The position numbers were made by a program, and so were the translations under genes. Of a stretch of 64,000 bases of DNA, positions 26,344-35,752 are shown in pieces (position 1 is the stretch's first letter; the number at the start of each line of letters is the position of its first letter). The notes beneath the pieces were generated by a model. It had not been told where the DNA came from and searched no databases. It was given only the letters and a program-made list of their open reading frames with translations. Origin of the DNA: Anaerolineaceae bacterium (GTDB taxonomy: Bacteria > Chloroflexota > Anaerolineae > Aggregatilineales > Phototrophicaceae); NCBI GenBank assembly GCA_002699585.1, contig PABP01000014.1:248001-312000 (forward strand), read 5' to 3'.

Positions 26344-26380
26344 TTTTCTCTGTGTCTTTGTGCCTCTGTGCCTCTGTGTT
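26344..26380 (-). repeat. Right 37-bp inverted repeat of the GxxExxY cassette
   Basis: Reads TTTTCTCTGTGTCTTTG through GCCTCTGTGTT. It is the inverted partner of 25859-25895; together they bound a 522-bp unit containing only the GxxExxY gene. It ends 36 bases before the BatA-like start. Confidence 0.8.
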
Positions 26381-26416
26381 GAATTCTTTCTTTAGTTATA
26401 CATTGAGGTCGTTCGT

Positions 26417-28360
26417 ATGACCATTTTAGCCCCTATCGCCTTCCTGGGTTTGCTGCTAGCGATCCCTATATTGCTGCTGTACATGCTGCGCCTGCGCCGC
26501 CGAGAGATGTTCGTCAGCAGCAACTTTTTGTGGCAGCAAGTCGTGGAAGACACCGAAGCCAATACACCCTGGCAGCGCCTGCGCCGGAATCTGCTGCTGT
26601 TCCTGCAATTGCTGATTCTGCTGCTGTTGGTGCTGGCCCTGGTGCGACTGGCCCAGATTGTGCCGCGCATCACCAGCGGCAAGACGGTTATTTTGCTGGA
26701 TGCCAGCGCTAGCATGCGGTCCACTGATGGCGACGAGGGGCGCACGCGTTATGAACAAGCCCGCGATGAAGCGCTTTTCCTGGCCGGGGAACTCGGCCCT
26801 GGTGATGAGATGTCTGTCATTCGTGTGGCGGATGTTAGCGAAACGGTCATCGAATACACGGCCAATACCCAGTCGATCCGTGCGGCGGTTCAGGATACGG
26901 AAGTTGGCAGTGGCGCGGGTGACTGGCAAACGGCCCTGACATTAGCGGCTGCTGGTGCCCAGGATGCTGAGTTTTTCAGCATGATTATCATCACTGATGG
27001 GGGCATCGATAACATCGGCCAACTGCCGGAGAATATTCCCGCGCCGACCATCATTCCCATAGGTAGCAGTGCCAGCAACATCGCGATTACGGCGTTGGCC
27101 ACCCGTGCCGAACCGGGCAGCGATCCCCAGTTATTTGCCCAGGCGACCAATTACGGCGATCAGGATGCCCAGGTGACGATGACTATTCGACTGGATGGCG
27201 TGCTATGGGAGAGCAGCACCCAGACCATTTCTGCACGTAGCCAACGGGCATTCCCCTTCCCGCCTATTGAACAGGATTTCACCAGCGTCCAGGCCAGCCT
27301 GACCTATGGCGATGCTGTAACTGACTATCTGACGATTGATAACGTCGCTGTCAGCATTGCTGTGGAATCTCGGACGCGGCGTGTACTATTGCTTTCAGAA
27401 AATGACAACCTGTTCTTAGAGCAGGCCCTACGTGCCCTACCCGGCGTGCAGACATTCCGCGGGAACATTGAGCGCGGGACATTGCCCAGCCAATCTTATG
27501 ATTTCTATATTTTCGATAATTGGTTGCCGGATGTGCTGCCCCAGGCCGATATGCTCATCCTGAACCCGCCCGATGACAGCCCCCTGTTTATCGCCAATGA
27601 ACCAACAGAGCAGGTTGGCGATATTATCACGCTGGAGCCTGCTCATCCGCTGCTGACCTATGTGGATCTGGATGCGCTCAGTTTACGCAGCTATATACCG
27701 CTTAGGGGCACGCCCTGGGCCGATACGCTGGCAACCGTCGGTGACGATCCGCTGCTGCTGGCCGGTGAAGATCGCGGGCGTCAGATTGTGATTTTGCCTT
27801 TCGATGTGCGCCAGAGCGATTTGCCGCTGCGCATCACCTGGCCGGTGTTGATGGCCAATATCGTCGAGTGGTTCACTCCGGCCAATCTGGTTCCGGTGGA
27901 CGAGAGCGTCACCGTCGGCACGCCGCTGCGCATCAGTGCGCCACTGGGAACGACCGAAGTGCTCGTCACGGACCCGGAGGGCGCTTCAAGTATATTGTCG
28001 GCTACTGAAGGCGACATCACCTATGCCGATGTGCATCAGCCAGGGATTTACACCGTAGAGGCCGTGGTCGGCAGTGATGTGGTCCAGACGCAGGATGTGG
28101 CCGTGACGCTGTTTGGCACGGGGGAAAGTGATATTGCCCCGGTTAGCCCTGCAACCCTCACGCTGGGTGGCGGCGCGGTTGACCCTGAAGCACGGGCAGA
28201 AGCCCAACTCGGCTTAGAAGAATTCTGGCCATATATTGCGGGGCTGGCGCTGCTGGTCCTGCTGATCGAGTGGTATGTCTATCATCAGCGGCTGCGCGTA
28301 CCGACTGTTGGGCAGGCGGTTGCGGGTCGCCGCATGGAGCGCTCAACGGCTTTGAGATAG
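26417..28360 (+). CDS. BatA-like membrane protein with VWA domain
   Basis: A 647-residue protein. The N-terminus LAPIAFLGLLLAIPILLLYMLRLRRREMFVSSNFLWQQV is the BatA N-terminal domain; a second helix follows near 55-80. A VWA domain starts at KTVILLDASASMRS (about 93-104) with D-x-S-x-S for metal binding. The rest is a large beta-rich exported region, and a last helix near 600-620 (EEFWPYIAGLALLVLLIEWYVYH) anchors the C-terminus. It is the usual third member of a MoxR/DUF58 module. Confidence 0.88.
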   Translation: MTILAPIAFLGLLLAIPILLLYMLRLRRREMFVSSNFLWQQVVEDTEANTPWQRLRRNLLLFLQLLILLLLVLALVRLAQIVPRITSGKTVILLDASASMRSTDGDEGRTRYEQARDEALFLAGELGPGDEMSVIRVADVSETVIEYTANTQSIRAAVQDTEVGSGAGDWQTALTLAAAGAQDAEFFSMIIITDGGIDNIGQLPENIPAPTIIPIGSSASNIAITALATRAEPGSDPQLFAQATNYGDQDAQVTMTIRLDGVLWESSTQTISARSQRAFPFPPIEQDFTSVQASLTYGDAVTDYLTIDNVAVSIAVESRTRRVLLLSENDNLFLEQALRALPGVQTFRGNIERGTLPSQSYDFYIFDNWLPDVLPQADMLILNPPDDSPLFIANEPTEQVGDIITLEPAHPLLTYVDLDALSLRSYIPLRGTPWADTLATVGDDPLLLAGEDRGRQIVILPFDVRQSDLPLRITWPVLMANIVEWFTPANLVPVDESVTVGTPLRISAPLGTTEVLVTDPEGASSILSATEGDITYADVHQPGIYTVEAVVGSDVVQTQDVAVTLFGTGESDIAPVSPATLTLGGGAVDPEARAEAQLGLEEFWPYIAGLALLVLLIEWYVYHQRLRVPTVGQAVAGRRMERSTALR

Positions 28361-28501
28361 GCTCAATGTACAGCAGGGCCAAACCAGCAAGAATGAGCAT
28401 AGAGTATCATCCTTTTTTGCGGCCCTGCATGAACTTCTGTTTGCGACCACCAAATTCTACGGTTGTTCCAATGTGGCCCACTATATGGCGGCAGGTATTC
28501 G

Positions 28502-29365
28502 TCAACGTATAGTGTTTTTAGGACGCAAAAATACAAACCAATATGCGGCAGCGACTAGCACAGAACCACCGATAATATTGCCGATGGTCACAGGTAATAA
28601 ATTGTTGAACAAAAAATTAGCTACGGTCAGGTTTGACAAATCCATATCTGGTGCATGAGCAGCAACCCAAGAAGCATCAAAATTTTTGATAAATAATCCC
28701 ATAGGTACGAAATACATATTGGCAACGCTGTGTTCAAATCCGGCCGCGACAAAAGCTGTAATCGGGAAGATGATAGCCAGAATTTTATCAGTCGTTGTGC
28801 GGGCACTATAAGTTAACCATACCGCTAAACACACCAGCCCATTACACATTATGCCGAGTGCAATTGCCTGGACGAATCCGAGTTCACATTTGCTTGCTGC
28901 AATGCTTAACGCCTGTTGGCCGACTGCACCATTGCCAAATGTGTGCTGTTGACTGATATATACGATGACAACGGTGAGCAGTGCGCCCACAAAATTCCCC
29001 AGATACACGATAATCCAATTTCTCAACAAGTCCCGTAATTTCACATGATGATTGACCCAGGCCATGACAATCAGATTGTTGCCTGTAAACAGTTCTGCAC
29101 CCGCAACGACAACCAGTATCAGCCCAAGAGAAAAGACCAATCCCCCCAATAGTTTACTGATGCCGAAGCTTACTCCTCCAGAATTTGCGGTAACAACCGT
29201 TGCAAAAATGGCCCCTAATGCAATAAATGCACCCGCCAGTATTGCGAGTGTAAACATTGTCAGGAAGTCCATTTGAGCTTTCTTCATGCCAATCTGTTCA
29301 GCCCGTCGTGCCATTTCCTCAGGCAAGAGCGCATCAAATTTAGCAGGTGGATTATCAGCAGGCAT
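28502..29365 (-). CDS. Formate/nitrite transporter (FNT) family channel
   Basis: A 287-residue protein with six helices. The FNT signatures are AELFTGNNLIVM (about 91-102, Omega loop region) and GIMCNGLVCLAVWLT (about 170-184); the helix with AGFEHSVANMYFVPMGLF (about 208-226) holds the conserved central His. The family moves formate, nitrite or hydrosulfide anions. The first residues are soluble and charged. It runs against the VWA module. Two exact 13-bp repeats lie just upstream of its start, likely in the promoter. Confidence 0.92.
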   Translation of the reverse strand: MPADNPPAKFDALLPEEMARRAEQIGMKKAQMDFLTMFTLAILAGAFIALGAIFATVVTANSGGVSFGISKLLGGLVFSLGLILVVVAGAELFTGNNLIVMAWVNHHVKLRDLLRNWIIVYLGNFVGALLTVVIVYISQQHTFGNGAVGQQALSIAASKCELGFVQAIALGIMCNGLVCLAVWLTYSARTTTDKILAIIFPITAFVAAGFEHSVANMYFVPMGLFIKNFDASWVAAHAPDMDLSNLTVANFLFNNLLPVTIGNIIGGSVLVAAAYWFVFLRPKNTIR

Positions 29366-29406
29366 AATTTATTTCCTTTTTGAATGGCATTAATTGAGTG
29401 TTCGTT

Positions 29407-29432
29407 GCATTTGAACAAAGCATTTGAACAAA
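29407..29432. promoter_or_regulatory. Exact 13-bp tandem repeat upstream of the FNT gene
   Basis: GCATTTGAACAAA occurs twice without a gap (29407-29419 and 29420-29432), 42-67 bases upstream of the FNT start codon. Position and exactness suggest a tandem regulator site, but the protein is unknown. Confidence 0.5.
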
Positions 29433-29762
29433 AATCTAAGATCTTATCCATCGGAAGCGGGGTAAAGCATCATGGATTAGATAAAGGTGAGGTTGGTTGC
29501 AAAAGAGTATCACAAAGGCCAGTGAAGACCAGCGAGTGAAACAACAAACCCCAGAGCGCAATTCTGTCGCATCAAGAACCGTATCGCCAGAGGCAACATG
29601 AATGAATAGGTGCCGATCTGGAGTAGGACCCCATGTCAACATCCCGAAAATTAAACAAGAGATTGAGCGGTCGTACGATGATTTGTCTAGCGTGCCTGGT
29701 ATATGCTGTTGGTATATGCTGTAGTGAAGTTTGATATAGGGCGAATGGGCCTACAAAGAAAA
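29433..29762. other. Gene-free stretch between the FNT gene and a family A palindrome
   Basis: About 330 bases. A minus-strand frame of 68 codons (29436-29642) is open but has no ribosome-binding site and no recognisable match. I see no RNA gene. It might be a decayed gene. Confidence 0.4.
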
Positions 29763-29785
29763 TAGGGGCACATATCGTGCCCCTA
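29763..29785. repeat. Palindromic repeat family A, copy 3
   Basis: TAGGGGCAC and GTGCCCCTA around ATATC form a 23-bp palindrome, 20 bases past the stop of the minus-strand regulator. Read on that strand it is followed by ATTTTC and may serve as its terminator. Confidence 0.65.
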
Positions 29786-29804
29786 CTTTTTGTTATCCCA
29801 GTTG

Positions 29805-30128
29805 TTATCCTAGTGCAGCCAGTATCTTCTTCATCTGACCGCGATACTTTTCCAGGGCGGCGCGGCCCTCATCGGTGATCGACAGTACCGTCATCGGCTT
29901 CCGGTCCACGAACTCCTTCTTCACATTGATGTAATGCGCCTCTTCCAGCTTGCTCATATGTGTAGAGAAATTCCCACGGGTGAGGCCCATTTGCTTCTGC
30001 AAAAAGACGAAGTCAGCACTATCAATCGTGTAGAGAATCGAGAGCAACATCAGGCGGGCAGGTTCATGAACTAGTTTGTCAATGTCGCCCGCGATGAGCA
30101 GGACATCGAAATCAGATTTTGTTGTCAT
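29805..30128 (-). CDS. Winged-helix transcriptional regulator (HTH_34/MarR-like)
   Basis: A 107-residue protein from ATG 30128 (30146 and 30188 are longer options; 30146 overlaps the previous stop by 8 bases). PARLMLLSILYTIDSADFVFLQKQMGLTRGNFSTHMSKLEEAHYINVKKEF is a winged helix with recognition helix TRGNFSTHMSKLEEA, and LSITDEGRAALEKYR is the usual dimerising tail. These small regulators typically sit beside a membrane protein they control, as here. Two ACATGTTTGTAA repeats upstream of the operon are its likely site. Confidence 0.82.
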   Translation of the reverse strand: MTTKSDFDVLLIAGDIDKLVHEPARLMLLSILYTIDSADFVFLQKQMGLTRGNFSTHMSKLEEAHYINVKKEFVDRKPMTVLSITDEGRAALEKYRGQMKKILAALG

Positions 30129-30138
30129 AGGCCGTGTA

Positions 30139-30735
30139 TCATTCATCTTCAAGCGGATAGTCACGGATGAACTGCACCAGCAGGGCAATCCCTGTCAGGA
30201 TGAGGATAGCAGCCAGGGCCATCACAGCGATACCCAGGTGGAACGGAACCAGCATACTCGCCCAGACAAGTAGCACGCCGACCACTGCATACAGGTAAAA
30301 GCGCCGATTATTGAGTAGCGTGGCCACCGCTAGGAGCGAGACGCCCAGGAAACCACTGAATATCAGGCGCATGTTATCGCGTATGAGAGCCTGAATATTC
30401 TCAGGCATGCCACCTGTCAGCGTGAACAGAACGATCAGAGCAATCAGCACTGCCACACCCAGCAACATGGATAGGGTAAGCTTCAATGCTTGCTTCTGCT
30501 CCGATTCAAAGCGAATCAATCCCATCCTTGGCCGAGAAATACTCTGCTTGAATGGAATATATAACACGCCGGGGATGGCGATCAAACCGACAAAAGCAGG
30601 TTGATCCGCGAGAATGACCAGACCAAACAGCGCGATGATGATCCCGATTGTCAGATCGAGAAGGCCATCTTGATGGTAGGTCAAATACAGTTTTTGTTCG
30701 AGTCCTTTAGATTTGAGTAGTTTTGTGTCGTTCAT
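30139..30735 (-). CDS. Polytopic membrane protein, operon partner of the regulator
   Basis: A 198-residue protein with about six hydrophobic helices and basic loops. It begins MNDTKLLKSKGLEQKLYLTYHQDGLLDLTIGIIIALFGLVIL. I do not know the family. It is the first gene of a two-gene unit with the regulator, whose start overlaps or closely follows its stop. Directly repeated ACATGTTTGTAA motifs lie 20-48 bases upstream of its start. Confidence 0.7.
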   Translation of the reverse strand: MNDTKLLKSKGLEQKLYLTYHQDGLLDLTIGIIIALFGLVILADQPAFVGLIAIPGVLYIPFKQSISRPRMGLIRFESEQKQALKLTLSMLLGVAVLIALIVLFTLTGGMPENIQALIRDNMRLIFSGFLGVSLLAVATLLNNRRFYLYAVVGVLLVWASMLVPFHLGIAVMALAAILILTGIALLVQFIRDYPLEDE

Positions 30736-30754
30736 TTTTATGTCTCCATTTTAT

Positions 30755-30783
30755 ACATGTTTGTAATGAAAACATGTTTGTAA
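30755..30783. promoter_or_regulatory. Direct repeats upstream of the regulator operon
   Basis: ACATGTTTGTAA occurs at 30755-30766 and again at 30772-30783, 17 bases apart, within an AT-rich region. The core ACATGT is itself palindromic. This fits an autoregulatory site for the winged-helix protein. Confidence 0.5.
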
Positions 30784-30953
30784 ATATATTACTCCTATTG
30801 TGATAAGGTGTCAATAACTTTCGATTGGAAGTTTTCTATTTTGATGACATCTCGTTGGATGAGTTTCGAGGAAGGTCACAACTTTTTCATGAATGGGTGG
30901 TACACTCAACGGATGGTAAAATTCTGGCGACTTGCGAACAGTTCTGTTAACAG

Positions 30954-33881
30954 ATGAGCATTGCAAACCCCAACATCCTTCTAGTGCTGATCCTGGCCCT
31001 GCCGCTGACGTGGTATATCGGTTGGCCGCGTTATGCCTTTCGTCGTCGCCGCGACATCGCCAGCCTGCTGATCCGCACGGTGCTATTGTTGCTGGTCATG
31101 CTGGCCATCAGCGGCCTGCAACTGGTACGTGCCGTAGAAAAACAAGGCGTCGTCTTTTTAGTCGATGTCTCTGATAGTGTCGGCACGGAGCTACAAGAAG
31201 CCCAGTTAGCCTATATTCAGGATGCCATCGCGGAAAAACCCTCCGATGATGAATGGGCAATTGTCGTCTTTGGGGCCGATGTCGCCCCGGAGCGCGCTTT
31301 CAACACATTGACGGAAGCGCCCCCTGAACTGCGTTCCCAGGTGGTGACAGGTAACACCAACATCGCCGAGGCCATCCAGACGGCTATCGCCATCTTCCCG
31401 GCAGATGTGCGCCGCCGCATTATCATTCTGTCCGATGGCCAGGAGACAGTGGGCGATGCTGAAGCCAAAGCCCGTCTTGCCGAGGCCGCTGGTATCGAAA
31501 TTAGCTATGTCCCCTTCTTCAGAGAGCAGTTGGCTGATGTACGCATCATCGACCTGGAATCCCCCAGCCGCGTCATCGAAGGCCAGGAATTTGACCTGTC
31601 TGTTAGTATCGAATCCGATGCGCCGACGCCTGCGCGCCTGTCGTTGTATGCTAATGGCAGCCTGATCCACGAGGAGCCAATTGCCCTGGCCGAAGGCATC
31701 ACGCGCTACACCCTGACGCAGACCGGGCCGGAAACTGGCTTTTTGAATTTCAGCGCGCGCATTGATGTTGCAGATGAGGCCGGATTCAGCCAGAACAACC
31801 AGCTCGCCGCCTTTACCCAGGTAGTTGGTCCGCCGCGCGTGTTGTTGGTCGCCAGTGATAACACCGAAACAGCCAATCTACTGCCCGCTTTGCAGCAAGC
31901 TGGCCTGAACGTAACCGTCATCACACCGGATCGCCTGCCGCCGGAGACATCCGCCCTGGCGGATTACCGCAGCATCGTGATTGCCAATGTGCCCGCGACC
32001 GATTTCACCACGCGCCAGATGGAACGCCTCGACAGCTACGTCAGCGAGTTGGGCGGTGGTCTGGTGTTCATTGGCGGGCCGGATAGCTACGGCCCCGGCC
32101 AGTATTACGATACAGTCCTGGAAGAAACACTCCCGGTTGAGATGCAAATTAAGGATCAGCAGCGCCTGCCGCAGTTGACCATCGCCTATTTGATCGACCG
32201 CAGCGGCAGTATGGCCATGGCCGATGCCAATGGCATCCAGAATATCGAACTGGCTAAACGCGCTATCGACATTTCTATTGGCTTTTTGCAGCCGACCGAC
32301 CGTGCCGCTATCGGCACATTTGATACGGGTGGGGCCTGGGTGGCATCCTTTCAGGATGTGCGGGATCAGCGCCAGTTGCAGCGATTGGTGGCGACGTTGC
32401 GCAGTGGCGGCGGTACCGACATCAGCGCAGGCTTGTCATTGGTCGAACGTGACATCATCCGTGAGGAGAGCGAGCGCAAGCACATCATCTTGCTGACCGA
32501 TGGTGGCAGCAGCCCACGTGATCTGGTCGATCGGACGCGTGTGCTTAACGAGCAGTACGGCGTCACCATGAGCGTGATTGCTCTCGGCTCCAATCCGCCG
32601 CCTTTCCTGGAAGAGATGGCTGTTGCGGGTGAGGGCAACTTCCATGTTGTCAGTGACGTTGGTCAGATACCCAATATTTTTGCTTTAGAAACGGTCCTTG
32701 CCAGCCGTACCTTTATCGAAGAAGGCGAGTTCAGCGCCATACAGACCGCTAGCAGTCCCATTCTGGATGGCATCAGCGCGCTGCCCCCCTATAACGGCTA
32801 CGTGGCGACGACAGCCAAGGACCGTGCCAGTGTGGTCCTGCGCGGCCCGGAACCCAACGCCGATCCATTATTGGCGACCTGGCAGTATGGCCTGGGACGG
32901 GCGGTGGCCTTCACCAGTGATGCCACCTCGCGTTGGGCATCCAACTGGGTGACCTGGGATAGCTTTGTGCGCTTCTGGGGGCAGACAGTAACCTGGTCCA
33001 TTACGGAAAGTGCCGCCAACAATATCGAGACGCGCGTCGTCATGCAGGATGAACGGGCGCGTATTGTGGTTGATGCTCAGGACGATGATGGCAATTTCCT
33101 CAACAATTTGCAGCTAGAAGCCTCCCTGCTGGACCCCAGCAACGCCGGACGTACCATCCGCCTGGAGCAAGTCGCCCCAGGTCGCTATGAAGCCAGCTTC
33201 CGGCCAGAAGAAGAAGGCGCTTACTTCCTGGCGATTACCGGTGAAGGCCGTGCCAATGGTCAGTCCCTGGTCTTTAATGAAGTGAACGGTTGGGTGATGA
33301 GCTACTCCGCCGAATATGCCCAGCCGGAACCCAACGAAACGCTGCTGACGCGCATCGCTGATATGACCGGGGGCCAATCCCTGGCGGATTCATCGGAACT
33401 AGCATTTGTTCCCAGCGCGGAGTTCCGTACAGCGGCGCTCCCATTGTGGCCCTGGCTGCTGCTGCTGGCGGCTTTCTTGCTGCCTGTCGATATTGCCGTG
33501 CGCCGTCTGATTATCACCCGCAGCGATGTGCAGCGCTTCCGGGCCTGGCTCGATGAACGTCGTGGCTTCACGCCCAGCGATGCCCGTATGACCACGCTCA
33601 TGGATGTACGCCAGCGCGCGCGTCAGCAGACGGGTGCAGGTCAGGAAGATGATACGGTTTCGCGCTTGCGTCGTCGTCGTGAGGAGCAAATGGCCCAGGA
33701 TGAACGTCCCACGCCCCAGGCCCCCGAACCCAAAAAGATGACCACCGCTGAATGGTGGCAGACATCGCCTTTCAACTTGCCGCCGGAACCGGGCGAAAGT
33801 GATGAAGAAAACACGGTCAGCAACCTGCTCAAGAGTCGCCGCCGACCCCGTCCCGATGACGAACCCGAAAACGAGAATTAG
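30954..33881 (+). CDS. Large VWA-domain membrane protein with GATase-like domain
   Basis: A 975-residue protein. Two N-terminal helices (about 8-25 and 40-57) lead to a VWA-like domain (VVFLVDVSDSVG). In the middle, PRVLLVASDN, the ETANLLPALQQAG stretch and GGGLVFIGGPDSYGPGQYY resemble a class I glutamine-amidotransferase-like domain. A second VWA follows at LTIAYLIDRSGSMAMAD (about 410). A late helix (LWPWLLLLAAFLLPVD, about 828-845) is followed by a charged cytoplasmic tail. It is a usual last member of MoxR modules and probably acts at the membrane. Confidence 0.88.
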   Translation: MSIANPNILLVLILALPLTWYIGWPRYAFRRRRDIASLLIRTVLLLLVMLAISGLQLVRAVEKQGVVFLVDVSDSVGTELQEAQLAYIQDAIAEKPSDDEWAIVVFGADVAPERAFNTLTEAPPELRSQVVTGNTNIAEAIQTAIAIFPADVRRRIIILSDGQETVGDAEAKARLAEAAGIEISYVPFFREQLADVRIIDLESPSRVIEGQEFDLSVSIESDAPTPARLSLYANGSLIHEEPIALAEGITRYTLTQTGPETGFLNFSARIDVADEAGFSQNNQLAAFTQVVGPPRVLLVASDNTETANLLPALQQAGLNVTVITPDRLPPETSALADYRSIVIANVPATDFTTRQMERLDSYVSELGGGLVFIGGPDSYGPGQYYDTVLEETLPVEMQIKDQQRLPQLTIAYLIDRSGSMAMADANGIQNIELAKRAIDISIGFLQPTDRAAIGTFDTGGAWVASFQDVRDQRQLQRLVATLRSGGGTDISAGLSLVERDIIREESERKHIILLTDGGSSPRDLVDRTRVLNEQYGVTMSVIALGSNPPPFLEEMAVAGEGNFHVVSDVGQIPNIFALETVLASRTFIEEGEFSAIQTASSPILDGISALPPYNGYVATTAKDRASVVLRGPEPNADPLLATWQYGLGRAVAFTSDATSRWASNWVTWDSFVRFWGQTVTWSITESAANNIETRVVMQDERARIVVDAQDDDGNFLNNLQLEASLLDPSNAGRTIRLEQVAPGRYEASFRPEEEGAYFLAITGEGRANGQSLVFNEVNGWVMSYSAEYAQPEPNETLLTRIADMTGGQSLADSSELAFVPSAEFRTAALPLWPWLLLLAAFLLPVDIAVRRLIITRSDVQRFRAWLDERRGFTPSDARMTTLMDVRQRARQQTGAGQEDDTVSRLRRRREEQMAQDERPTPQAPEPKKMTTAEWWQTSPFNLPPEPGESDEENTVSNLLKSRRRPRPDDEPENEN

Positions 33882-34025
33882 CTAGAGCAACCCGCAAGCT
33901 GCAATCAATGTCATAGCAGATTGCAGCCGTTCCTCAATTGTCCTGTACAGCTTTTGCCTATTAACTTAGGGTACGACTGATATAGAAACAGCCTACCCAG
34001 TATTTAGGTTGAGAAAGCTATATTT

Positions 34026-35732
34026 ATGGTGCCCCTTCGTTCATTTTTGGTGCTGGCTTTGCTGTTATTCTCGCAGATCGGTCATGCTCAGGCGCAAGAC
34101 ACACAGTGGCCGCCTGACCCCGACACCATTTTTCCCCCATATGTCACCTGGACCAGATTGGAACAGGGACCGACCATCCCCTATGCTGAAATAGAAGGCA
34201 CCGAGCTTCTTGTTTATTTGCCCGATGGCCAGGTGGAAAGATACGATTTGCCTTCATCAAAATGGCAGCGAGCTGGCATGCTGCCCGATGGCAATGTCAT
34301 GCTCCTGGGTGAACGGACAAGGGAATATAATCCTGATGGCCTTATCCTGAATAGAGAAACAGGTACTTATGAGCAGCCGCCTATGGTCTGTGAAGATCGC
34401 ATTTTGCAAAACCGCTTTAATCCTACAGGCGAGTGGATGCTGATTTATCGCGATGAAACTTTCGAGGATGGCTTCTTGTGTAATACAAGCACGGGGGAGA
34501 TTCTCGAGGAAATCCCACCAAGACTTGCTACTTCACCCGTGTCCAAATTGGTCAGTAACGATCAAAATTCATCATTTTCGCCAGATCATGAAACTGTCAT
34601 CGTGATGAGCTTAGATGAGCAATCGAAAACAGTCATCTACGCCTACGACCTAAATGCCGATACCTGGACACAAATTGGCAATGCTGGGGACATCCCATAC
34701 ACAATTGTGTCACCCTGTGGCTGGGTGAGCAACACACAGGGTTTCATTTGTGATTATCATGTCCTCAATATGGACGATACCAATGTTCATTATTATCTTT
34801 TTGATTTGGAGAATCCTGATACGCTCGAATTTGTGTTCTCGAGTTGGGGATCAAGTACGACGACTGTTCTTGATGATCCTCCACGCTATATCACTATCAG
34901 GTCAGAGAGTTACGATACAGTACATAGCTATATCTACGATACGAATATACCCTCAAAAATATCAGCCTGTACTGTAACCATCTTTGATGCGATTAACGGA
35001 CTGTATGAACAGGAGCTCGGAGGCGAATGTATTCCATTTTTTAATAGCATATCCAGACCTGTACTATATCAGCGTAGTGATGAGACGGTCTACATCCTTA
35101 CAGTCACGGATTCCGATCCAAATGTGTCAACACTACAAGCAGTTACAGTAGATGCTAGTGGTCCATCATTTAGATCCATTTTAACAGGTGAAATTGAAGG
35201 CATACTGGCAGCTTCGCCCAATGATGACTATATTGCGCTTCTGATGGGTAATAATAATCAAATAGACGCTATCCATACTGATTTTGATTTAAACAAGCTA
35301 CCTCATGGACCAAACACTTGGTTTATCACAGTCATCAGTAGTGAAGACGGCCAAATCATTTACCAAATCCCAGTTGATTCTGTACATGCAATCAGCCGCA
35401 TATTCTGGTTGGATGAGCAAACGCTCCTATTCACCACTCAACAATCCGTCATTCACCGTGTGATGTTCCATGAACATGGGGCTGATGTTGCCATAACCAG
35501 TCGCTATAGTTTCCATTGGTATGATGAATATATGTGGTTCCTCAATGACCGCTATTGGGTGTACCCCGATGACTATGCTGCGTTGGATTTCATGACATTT
35601 GACCTACTGCCAATCGTGAATCCAGAGGCCCTAGAGCATTACGACATCAGAATACTTTCATCAGAGACCGTTGTTGTTTCATCCAAAGACGGAACGATGA
35701 CCGCTGTTTACTACATCTCGTTTCCAAACTGA
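34026..35732 (+). CDS. Exported beta-propeller-like protein of unknown function
   Basis: A 568-residue protein with a signal peptide (MVPLRSFLVLALLLFSQIGHAQA). The mature part has repeated blocks with the flavour of TolB/WD40-like propellers: SPDHETVIVMS, AYDLNADTWTQIG, and ASPNDDYIALLMG. A start just upstream of MVP follows GAGAAAG at about 10 bases. AT content is higher than for the preceding VWA gene. The function is unknown. Confidence 0.6.
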   Translation: MVPLRSFLVLALLLFSQIGHAQAQDTQWPPDPDTIFPPYVTWTRLEQGPTIPYAEIEGTELLVYLPDGQVERYDLPSSKWQRAGMLPDGNVMLLGERTREYNPDGLILNRETGTYEQPPMVCEDRILQNRFNPTGEWMLIYRDETFEDGFLCNTSTGEILEEIPPRLATSPVSKLVSNDQNSSFSPDHETVIVMSLDEQSKTVIYAYDLNADTWTQIGNAGDIPYTIVSPCGWVSNTQGFICDYHVLNMDDTNVHYYLFDLENPDTLEFVFSSWGSSTTTVLDDPPRYITIRSESYDTVHSYIYDTNIPSKISACTVTIFDAINGLYEQELGGECIPFFNSISRPVLYQRSDETVYILTVTDSDPNVSTLQAVTVDASGPSFRSILTGEIEGILAASPNDDYIALLMGNNNQIDAIHTDFDLNKLPHGPNTWFITVISSEDGQIIYQIPVDSVHAISRIFWLDEQTLLFTTQQSVIHRVMFHEHGADVAITSRYSFHWYDEYMWFLNDRYWVYPDDYAALDFMTFDLLPIVNPEALEHYDIRILSSETVVVSSKDGTMTAVYYISFPN

Positions 35733-35752
35733 CAATATTTGTAGAAAATGCG

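Noticed and set aside
28361-28501. Inverted GCAGGGCC/GGCCCTGC pair between the BatA-like and FNT genes
   Set aside because: The arms are about 40 bases apart and no T-run follows, so it is not a convincing terminator.
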